From Jiangella endophytica (GTDB taxonomy: Bacteria > Actinomycetota > Actinomycetes > Jiangellales > Jiangellaceae), in assembly GCF_003427025.1 (NCBI RefSeq), contig NZ_QVAI01000014.1:62001-126000 (forward strand): a stretch of DNA of 64,000 bases, given 5' to 3'. Shown piece after piece: positions 17,082-24,172 of this stretch. The position numbers and the translations under genes are program-made. The notes under the pieces are model-generated. The model did not search any database, was not told the origin of the DNA, and worked only from the letters and a program-made list of their open reading frames with translations. Positions within the stretch are counted from its first letter, which is position 1; each line of letters starts with the position of its first letter.

Positions 17082-17510
17082 ATGACGTCTGCTCGCTGGC
17101 TGGAAGATCCTCCGCTCGACCTCCTCGAGATCGATCCGGGGCGGCTGGAGATCAAGCTCCGGGCCTACACCGAGCCGTCCGGCCTCTACACCGCCGTGCC
17201 CATCGTCATGGGCGACCGCTCCAGCCGGCGGGTCCAGGGGCGGCTGGTCGCGTGGGGGCGGCGACGGGGCGAGCACCGGTGGCGCTACCTGCTGGTCGTC
17301 TGGCCCGACCGGCAGGCCGACGCGCAGGGGCGGCTGGCCTGGCGGTGGCGGTCCGGCTGGTGCGTGTTCGACCCACGGCGCGTCCGGCCGGCGCACCGGT
17401 CCGAGGTGGTGCACGGCGGCGCCACCGACGCAGCCGACCTCTCCGCCGCCATCCGCCGGGCCATGCCGCCCGGTGTCGAGCCGGCGCCGCCGCCGGAGCC
17501 GTACCGCTGA
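17082..17510 (+). CDS. Hypothetical protein under an SOS box
   Basis: 142 residues, basic, no membrane segment. Features: LDLLEIDPGRLEIKLRAYTE near the start, a basic middle (GRLVAWGRRRGEHRWRY) and GWCVFDPRRVRPAHR near the end. No family recognised. Start chosen at the ATG directly behind the consensus LexA box; an in-frame extension to 16695 exists. The operator implies induction by DNA damage, so a role in repair, mutagenesis or element mobilisation is possible but not shown. Confidence 0.6.
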   Translation: MTSARWLEDPPLDLLEIDPGRLEIKLRAYTEPSGLYTAVPIVMGDRSSRRVQGRLVAWGRRRGEHRWRYLLVVWPDRQADAQGRLAWRWRSGWCVFDPRRVRPAHRSEVVHGGATDAADLSAAIRRAMPPGVEPAPPPEPYR

Positions 17511-17944
17511 GCGCTGTGCCCCATCGCAACCAACGCTTGCCTGAACGCGTTGCAGCGCAGCGACCGGCGCGCCGTCGCCGTCGGGCTCGGGACATGCCGA
17601 TTCCTTCCGTCCGCGCCGCTCCTTGTCGCGGTCGCGGGCACCGGTGAACCGCTCTAACAGCCCGCCCGGTAGCCCATTTCTGGACTACGCCGGGCGGATT
17701 CCCGATGTAGTTAGCCGACCGGGATGACAGGGAGACAGCCACGGCGTCAACGGGGTAGCTTTGTGTACGGCCAGGGGAGGTGCTCTAACACCGACGATCC
17801 TGGCTGGCCCCGGCACGTCCTCCGCCTTGCGGTTCACTGCGCGCCGGGGCTTCTTGCGCCTTGACCGCCGCTACGGAATGCGGGCACGGCCGGACCGGTT
17901 GCCGCTGGGGACGACACCACCCGATGAAGGGATGCGACACCCCG
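17511..17944. other. 434-base gap without recognisable gene
   Basis: Short frames only, none with protein-like composition or a ribosome-binding site. Contains several short stops and the start region of the quinone reductase. No terminator, repeat or RNA gene recognised. Confidence 0.5.
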
Positions 17945-18973
17945 ATGAAGGCGATCGTGCACGACCAGTCCGGCGCCGCCGACGTTCTCAGGCTGACCGA
18001 GCGGCCGGTCCCCGAGCCCGGCCCGGGCGAGGTGCGCCTCCGGGTCGTCGCGTCCGGGGTGAATCCGACCGACTGGAAGACGCGCCGCGGGGGCTTCGGC
18101 GCGGTGCCCGGGACCGAGGCGGTGCCCAACCACGACGGCTCCGGCGTCATCGACGCGGTCGGCGACGGTGTCGGCGGGCTGGCCGCGGGCGACCGCGTGT
18201 GGGTGACGCAGGCGGCCTATCAGCGTCCCGACAGTGGGACGGCGCAGGAGTACACCGTCGTGCCGGTCGAGCGGGTGTTCGTGCTGCCCGACGGCGGGAG
18301 CTTCGCGTTGGGCGCCGCGGTCGGTATCCCGGCGGGGACGGCGCATCGGGCGCTGACGGTCGCCGAGGACGGGCCGGCGCGGCTGAGTCCCGGTGCGCTG
18401 GCCGGCCGGGTGGTCCTGGTCGCGGGCGGAGCCGGCGCCGTCGGCAATGCGGCGATCCAGCTGGCCCGCTGGGCCGGCGCGACCGTCATCGCGACGGTCA
18501 GTTCTGACGCGAAGGGTGCGCTGGCCACGTCCGCCGGCGCCCACCACGTCGTGCGGTACGGCGGCGATGCGGACGTCGCGGCGGCCGTCCGCGCGATCGC
18601 CCCCGACGGCGTCGACCTCGTCGTCGAAGTGGCGGCGGGCGCCAACGCCGCGACGAACGCGGCCGTGCTGAAGCCGCGCGGGACGATCGCGATCTACGCC
18701 AACAACGGCGACCAGCCGTTCGACGTGGATGTGCGCGCGTACATGGGCCTGAACGCGCGGCTGCAGTTCGTGCTGCTCTACACGGTCGGCTGGGACAAGC
18801 TCCGCGCCGCCGGCGACGACATCAACGCCGCAATCGCCGCCGGCGCCCTCCGCATCGGCGACGACGCCGGCCTGCCGCTGCACGAGTTCGCACTCGACCA
18901 GACCGCCGCCGCCCATCGCGCCGTCGAGGACGGCGCCACCGGCAAGGTCCTCATCACCGTCGCGCCTGAGTGA
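17945..18973 (+). CDS. NADPH:quinone reductase (zinc-less MDR family)
   Basis: 342-residue medium-chain reductase, reducing quinones or enals with NADPH. The catalytic domain starts MKAIVHDQSGAADVLRLTER and contains GVNPTDWKTRRG; the Rossmann domain has VVLVAGGAGAVGNAAIQLA (about residues 156-174), the AxGxxG-type loop of quinone oxidoreductases. No zinc ligands are seen. Start at the ATG at 17945, where family homology begins; the frame is open upstream. Stands alone within the accessory region. Confidence 0.9.
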   Translation: MKAIVHDQSGAADVLRLTERPVPEPGPGEVRLRVVASGVNPTDWKTRRGGFGAVPGTEAVPNHDGSGVIDAVGDGVGGLAAGDRVWVTQAAYQRPDSGTAQEYTVVPVERVFVLPDGGSFALGAAVGIPAGTAHRALTVAEDGPARLSPGALAGRVVLVAGGAGAVGNAAIQLARWAGATVIATVSSDAKGALATSAGAHHVVRYGGDADVAAAVRAIAPDGVDLVVEVAAGANAATNAAVLKPRGTIAIYANNGDQPFDVDVRAYMGLNARLQFVLLYTVGWDKLRAAGDDINAAIAAGALRIGDDAGLPLHEFALDQTAAAHRAVEDGATGKVLITVAPE

Positions 18974-18976
18974 CGT

Positions 18977-18995
18977 GACGGCACCACCGGCCGTC
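18977..18995 (+). terminator. Possible hairpin terminator after quinone reductase
   Basis: Six-base GC stem GACGGC / GCCGTC with a seven-base loop, four bases after the stop codon and between two convergent genes. No U-tract follows, which is common in high-GC actinobacteria. Modest support. Confidence 0.4.
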
Positions 18996-19036
18996 TCTGT
19001 GTCGTAGGTACGGAGACGTGCTGGCCGGTGCCCGCG

Positions 19037-19582
19037 TCAGCGTTCGCCGGGCTGTTCCTCCCGCAGTCCGCGCTCGACGAGGTCGTGCAGCCGGTGGAGC
19101 CACCCTTCCGGCGCGTTGCGAAAACCAACGGAACGCGTCTCGGACGACTCGACGGCGGCCTCGATGTCGTCGAAGGTCAGCCCGCGCTTCTCCAGCCAGG
19201 CCGGCGCACCCGGCGAGCTGAGTTCGGGCGTCCGGTTGACCGCGTGCAACATATAGTCCGTCAGCCGACGACGCCCCCAGTCCTCGGGCGCCACGGGATA
19301 CGGATCGCCGGGTGCGGCTTCCGGTCCGAACGCGTCATACCAGATGTCGCGCAGCCACTCGTCCGTCATCCACTGCGAGTCAGCCGCCGACCCTGGAGGA
19401 AAGGACGACTCGCGGATGTGGGCCGCGAACTCATCTCGAAACAGCAGAAGGTCGGCGTTCTCAACGTCGGCGAGCGACCCAGGAGCCTCCTCGCATGCCT
19501 CGATGTAGAGGTCCGGCTCGGCGTCAGCCATCCCCAAGCCGCCGCTGAAGAACGCTTTGAACCGCTCGCTCATCGGGATCAC
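19037..19582 (-). CDS. Putative immunity protein of the toxin pair
   Basis: 181-residue acidic protein, rich in Trp, Asp and Glu, with no signal or membrane segment. It starts ATG at 19582, overlapping the stop of the upstream toxin-like gene as ATGA. Small acidic proteins translated directly after a basic polymorphic-toxin tip are typically their cognate inhibitors. No immunity family was recognised, so the assignment rests on position, size and charge. The second Met at 19573 is an alternative start. Confidence 0.55.
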   Translation of the reverse strand: MIPMSERFKAFFSGGLGMADAEPDLYIEACEEAPGSLADVENADLLLFRDEFAAHIRESSFPPGSAADSQWMTDEWLRDIWYDAFGPEAAPGDPYPVAPEDWGRRRLTDYMLHAVNRTPELSSPGAPAWLEKRGLTFDDIEAAVESSETRSVGFRNAPEGWLHRLHDLVERGLREEQPGER

Positions 19583-20703
19583 GCGAGATCCTCCAATCGC
19601 CTGTTCGTCGTCCCCGGCTTCTCGACCGGGTAGCAGGTCACCAGCCGCCAGGTGGTGCCCGACCGTTTGAACACCAGCGTCACACCGGGATCCGTCCCTT
19701 CCACGACCGGGTCATACGGCACAGCGTGCACAGGCCCCTCGCCACGTCGCATGGCGAGCCGACGAGCCGCAATCCAGTCGCGGCGGGTCTCGCGCATGCC
19801 TGTCCCTGCACCGCGGTAGCCGAAGGCGTCTCCGGCGGACAGACCAGCCTGACTCGCACTGATATGGACGCCGAGGTTGTTGGCACCGTGCGCGTTCCTG
19901 GTGATGAAATCAGCCACGTCGTTGGCGCGCGAATGCGCCACGCGCAAGAACGCCTCGATGGGCTTGGCGAGCGCCTCGGGCGAAGTGAAGCCACCCGCCG
20001 ACGTGCCGCAACGGTGGTTCGTCTGCACCGACCCGTCGGGTGCGATCAGCCACGCGTCGGCGCCGGACGGATCCTTGAGCCAGATGAGTCTGGCCAGTTG
20101 TGCCTTGTCGGAGATCTGTGGGCCATGTCGCTCGACGGCATGGCAGGCGGGGTCTTCGAGCATGCTGGCCCCTTCATCGTGGAAATCGGCGGAAAGTTGC
20201 GACCCAGCCACCGTCTTGGACTGGTCGATTGCGTCTGGTGCCGGCGCGGTTGCCTGTCCTGCTTCACTCATCCCGAGGGTCACGCTTCGGTCAGCGCCGA
20301 CGAGTAGGTCACCGATGTAGCTACGGGCGAACCCGGCCGGGAACTCCGCTGCCAAGCCGTCCACCGTCGCGGGCGGGCTCAACGCCGGTACCGTCGCCAC
20401 TCCGTGTAGCGGCGCGAGGAGCCCCAGCAACTGATGAACCTCCGCCACGTAGGGCGCGCGAGCCTCGAGAAAATCCTTGGACAGGTCGACGCTCATGGCC
20501 GTTCCGATGTCCGCGATCTCGCCGGCCAGTCCCGATACGCCTGGCGCCCGCAAACCAACGAGTCCGCGCGCGACCCGGTTGGCTTGATCGCGTGAGGTCT
20601 GCGCCATCTCGGCGGCGTGCCGCTCCAACTCGACGCAGGTGCGCAGCAGGCCCTCGATCGCGGCGCGTAGCTCGCCGCGGTCACCCGACCCAGCCAACGC
20701 CAC
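19579..20703 (-). CDS. Predicted secreted toxin, RNase-A-like C-terminal domain
   Basis: 374 residues from GTG at 20703, chosen because AGGAGGT lies seven bases before it. Residues 10-105 are alpha-helical and resemble the helical leader domains of type VII-exported proteins; there is no Sec signal. The C-terminal part carries a pattern like the bacterial RNase-A toxin fold: HAVERHG (188-194), GGFTSPEAL (237-245) and a last strand LVTCYPVE (354-361). An unusually long insert separates them. Coupled downstream to a putative immunity gene. RNase activity is inferred from motif order only. Confidence 0.55.
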   Translation of the reverse strand: MALAGSGDRGELRAAIEGLLRTCVELERHAAEMAQTSRDQANRVARGLVGLRAPGVSGLAGEIADIGTAMSVDLSKDFLEARAPYVAEVHQLLGLLAPLHGVATVPALSPPATVDGLAAEFPAGFARSYIGDLLVGADRSVTLGMSEAGQATAPAPDAIDQSKTVAGSQLSADFHDEGASMLEDPACHAVERHGPQISDKAQLARLIWLKDPSGADAWLIAPDGSVQTNHRCGTSAGGFTSPEALAKPIEAFLRVAHSRANDVADFITRNAHGANNLGVHISASQAGLSAGDAFGYRGAGTGMRETRRDWIAARRLAMRRGEGPVHAVPYDPVVEGTDPGVTLVFKRSGTTWRLVTCYPVEKPGTTNRRLEDLA

Positions 20704-20817
20704 GCCATACCTCCTGCACAGGTATGTCCGACGATACCGGGCGCCCATCGGCCGATCCCCAGGGTTCGTCATCTTCGGCCGCTCACAAGTCACGTGAAGC
20801 GCGATGTCGAAGGGCTC

Positions 20818-23800
20818 TTACTGCAGCAGATGCCGGATGTCGTCGACGTCGAGGCGGCCGCCGAACGCGTCGCCGTCGTCCATGACGCTCGCGGACAGCT
20901 TGGCCTTGCGGTCCTTGAGCGCCATGACCTTCTGCTCGATGGTGTCGCCGGCGATCAGCCGGTAGACCATGACGTTGCGGGTCTGCCCGATGCGGTGCGT
21001 GCGGTCGACCGCCTGCGCCTCCGTCGCCGGGTTCCACCAGGGGTCGAGGATGAAGCAGTAGTCGGCCTCCGTCAGGTTGAGCCCGAACCCGCCGGCCTTC
21101 AGGCTGATCAGGAAGACCGGCGCGGATCCCTCCTTGAACCGGGTGATCACCTGCTCACGCTTCCGTGTGGCTCCGTCGAGGTAGCAGTACTCGATACCGG
21201 CCGCCTCGAGCCGTTCGCGCACCAGCCCGAGGAAGCCGGTGAACTGGCTGAACACCAGCGCCCGGTGCCCGCCGTCGACGACGTCGCCGAGCTGCTCCAT
21301 CAGCAGGTCGATCTTGGCGCTCGCGAGGCCCCGGTGCTCGTCGTCGACCAGGCCGGCGTGCAGGCTGAGCTGCCGCAGCAGGGTGAGCGAGCGCAGAATG
21401 GTGAACCGGTTCTTGTCGACGTCGTCGAGCAGACCGAGCACCCGCTGCCGCTCGCGCTGCAGGTACTTGTCGTAGACCTTGCGGTGCTTCGGATGCAGGT
21501 CGACCTCGAGCACCTGCTCCTGCTTGGCGGGGAGGTCGGCGACGACCTGCTCCTTCGTCCGCCGCAGCACCAACGGCCTGATGCGCCGCCGGAACTGCGC
21601 CAACCGCTCGGCGTCGCCCTGCCGCTCGATGGGTTTGCCGTAGTACTCCTCGAACCGGCCCGGGTGCGGGAACAGGCCGGGCGCAGCGATGGACAGCTGC
21701 GACCACAGCTCCATGAGGTTGTTCTCGACCGGCGTTCCGGTGATGGCCAGCTTGACCGGCGCCGGCAGCCGCCGCGCCGCCTGGTACGTCTTGGACTGGT
21801 GGTTCTTCACGTGCTGCGCCTCGTCGAGCATGAGCCCCGACCATGCGACCTGGGCGTACGCGTCGGCGTCGAGGCGTAGCAACGTGTACGTGGTGACGAC
21901 GACGTCCGCGCCGGCCACGACGTCCTCGATCGGCCGGCCGCGGCGCTTGAGGGTGTCGGTGACCGGCACGACGCTCAGCTCGGGGGCGAAGCGGGCCGCC
22001 TCCGACACCCAGTTCGACACCACGCTGGTCGGCGCGACCACCAGGAACGGCGGCATCGCGGGGTCGGCCTGCTTGGCGTGGCACATCAGCGCCAACGCCT
22101 GCAGCGTCTTGCCCAGCCCCATGTCGTCGGCGAGGATGCCGCCGAGCCCGTTCTCCCACAGGAACCTCAGCCAGCGGAAGCCGTCGAGCTGGTAGGGACG
22201 CAACTGTGCCCGCAGGGTGCTGGGCGGCACGGTGGTGTCGTCGAGTTCGCCGAGCGTCAGGAGTCCCTGCACTTGGCGCTGCCAGGTGTCGGCCTGGCGC
22301 GTCACGACGCCCAGCGCCGCCAGCTCCTCCCAGAGGCCGGCTTGGAACCGGCTGATCCTGGTGCCGTCGCCGGCGGCGTCGCCGAGCGCCCGCGCCTCGT
22401 CCATCAGGCGGCGCAACGACCGCAGCTCGGGCTTCTCGAGCGAGAAGTAGCCGCCGTCGGGAAGCAGGAGGTACGGCTCGTCGCGCGCGAGCGCCGTGAA
22501 GACGTCGGTGAACGGGACGTCCTGCCCGTCGGCGGTGATACTGACGCCGAGGTCGAACCAGTCGGTCTCGCCCTGGCTCTCGTCCGCCGAGACGCCGATG
22601 ACCAGCGAGTCGCCGACTTCGCGGTAGTCGGCCGGCTCACCCGTCACCTCGACCTCGACGTCGTCCAGGTCGCGCAGCCGGGGCATCGCCTCGGTGCTGA
22701 ACCGCATGGTGTCCAACCCGTAGAACGTGCGGCGTTCGACAGGTGCGCGGCCGATCGGTCGCTGGCTGTTTCGACTTCCGTTGCTGAAGCGTCCGGATCC
22801 GAGCAGTCCCGGGTCGAGGCTGGCCAGCAACGCTCGCTCCGCCGCGGCGTCGCGGATGCCGCCGTCCGCGCCGTCGGGGAACGGATCGTCCACCGGCACC
22901 CGCCGAGTCGCGTCGCCGACCTGGTAGTGCCACTCCCAGTCCAGCTCCAGCCCGTGGCCGTCGTCGTACACCGCCTTGGCGATGAGTGTCGGCCCGGAGA
23001 TCTCCGGCGGCGTGAACGACCCGTCCGACGACTCGACCGTCGCGAGTCGTTGCAGCCGCGGCACGTACTCGTCGCGGAACCGGCCCGCGTCCGCTCTCGG
23101 CACCGTGAGCCGGACGTCGTCCAGGACCAGCTCCTGCAGCTCGCGGCTCGCCGGACGTTCGAGCTTGGCGAGGCCGAAGCGCCAGCTCTGCACGTTCGCT
23201 GTGCCGTCGACGTCGGCTCGCGGCGCATAGACCACGCCGTGTCCGTCGTCGCCGATGAAGCGCACCGGAGCGACGCCGTCGCTCACCCCGTCGACGGTCA
23301 GCAGCGGAACCACCACGAGGTCGCCGGTGTCGCGACTCGCTATGACGTCCAGGCTCAGCCGCGCCGCGCGATAGCCGTCGACGTCACCGGCCCGCTTCTT
23401 GCCGTGGACGAACCGGATGCCCAGCTGTGCGGCCTCGTCGAGCAGCGCCCACAGCTGGCTGGACTCGAACGCCGTCAGGTCGAGGTGCTTCTCGTCGCGC
23501 CCGTACGGCGAGTAGGTGGTGTCGCTGCGGCCGGACTCGTAGAGCAGGAAGAACTGACGCAGCCAGCGCAGCTGCGCGATCGGGCCGGCGACGAGCTCGG
23601 GGCGCAGCCGCAGCCGCGACCAGCTGAGCTCGCCGGCGACCCAGCCGCCGCGCCCGGGCCGCACCAGTCTCGCCAGCACCCGCGGCCGCGACCCCGCCGC
23701 GTCCTCCCATCGCCCCGTCGCCCGCGGCCGGCTCGACAACGTCAGCTCGACGGCGATCTCGACCGCCGCGTCGCGGCTCGATCGCCCGTCACCGAGGAGT

Positions 23801-24162
23801 GAGTCGAGCGAGCGCCGCCAGTCGGGCTCGGGCTCCGCGGCCGGGCCTCGCCCCGGCCCGCCGCCGCTCAACGCCGTCATCACCAGCGCGACGACGTGCT
23901 TGCAGTCGAACCCGACCGGGCAGGTGCACCGCCCCTCGACGAACGTGTACCGGCCGCGACCGGCCGGCTTCAGGATCGCGAGTGTCGTGTACGGGTGGCG
24001 AGCGCTGCCGATGACCCGCCCGGTGACGGTCCCCTCACCCACCGCCCCCTCGACGTCGACCACCGCGCCGTGCTGGGCGTACATCAGGCCGCGCACGAAC
24101 GTGGACGGGTCCACCACCTTCAGCAGACCCGCCTCGTCGTTCGCTTGGATACCCGGCCACAT
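20818..24162 (-). CDS. SNF2-family helicase with SWIM zinc finger
   Basis: 1114 residues. The N-terminal SWIM zinc finger reads CTC (79-81) ... CKH (87-89). The SNF2 ATPase core is complete: Walker A DDMGLGKT (about residue 675), DEAQH (about 780), then the second RecA domain with VFSQFTGFL, GGFGLNLT and AVDRTHRIGQT near the end. It translocates on duplex DNA with ATP. Start at ATG 24162 just after the upstream SF1 helicase (10-base gap), so the two form an operon. SWIM-SNF2 proteins are widespread in actinobacteria as repair or remodelling factors; the neighbourhood also allows a defence role. Confidence 0.93.
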   Translation of the reverse strand: MWPGIQANDEAGLLKVVDPSTFVRGLMYAQHGAVVDVEGAVGEGTVTGRVIGSARHPYTTLAILKPAGRGRYTFVEGRCTCPVGFDCKHVVALVMTALSGGGPGRGPAAEPEPDWRRSLDSLLGDGRSSRDAAVEIAVELTLSSRPRATGRWEDAAGSRPRVLARLVRPGRGGWVAGELSWSRLRLRPELVAGPIAQLRWLRQFFLLYESGRSDTTYSPYGRDEKHLDLTAFESSQLWALLDEAAQLGIRFVHGKKRAGDVDGYRAARLSLDVIASRDTGDLVVVPLLTVDGVSDGVAPVRFIGDDGHGVVYAPRADVDGTANVQSWRFGLAKLERPASRELQELVLDDVRLTVPRADAGRFRDEYVPRLQRLATVESSDGSFTPPEISGPTLIAKAVYDDGHGLELDWEWHYQVGDATRRVPVDDPFPDGADGGIRDAAAERALLASLDPGLLGSGRFSNGSRNSQRPIGRAPVERRTFYGLDTMRFSTEAMPRLRDLDDVEVEVTGEPADYREVGDSLVIGVSADESQGETDWFDLGVSITADGQDVPFTDVFTALARDEPYLLLPDGGYFSLEKPELRSLRRLMDEARALGDAAGDGTRISRFQAGLWEELAALGVVTRQADTWQRQVQGLLTLGELDDTTVPPSTLRAQLRPYQLDGFRWLRFLWENGLGGILADDMGLGKTLQALALMCHAKQADPAMPPFLVVAPTSVVSNWVSEAARFAPELSVVPVTDTLKRRGRPIEDVVAGADVVVTTYTLLRLDADAYAQVAWSGLMLDEAQHVKNHQSKTYQAARRLPAPVKLAITGTPVENNLMELWSQLSIAAPGLFPHPGRFEEYYGKPIERQGDAERLAQFRRRIRPLVLRRTKEQVVADLPAKQEQVLEVDLHPKHRKVYDKYLQRERQRVLGLLDDVDKNRFTILRSLTLLRQLSLHAGLVDDEHRGLASAKIDLLMEQLGDVVDGGHRALVFSQFTGFLGLVRERLEAAGIEYCYLDGATRKREQVITRFKEGSAPVFLISLKAGGFGLNLTEADYCFILDPWWNPATEAQAVDRTHRIGQTRNVMVYRLIAGDTIEQKVMALKDRKAKLSASVMDDGDAFGGRLDVDDIRHLLQ

Positions 24163-24172
24163 GACCCGAACG

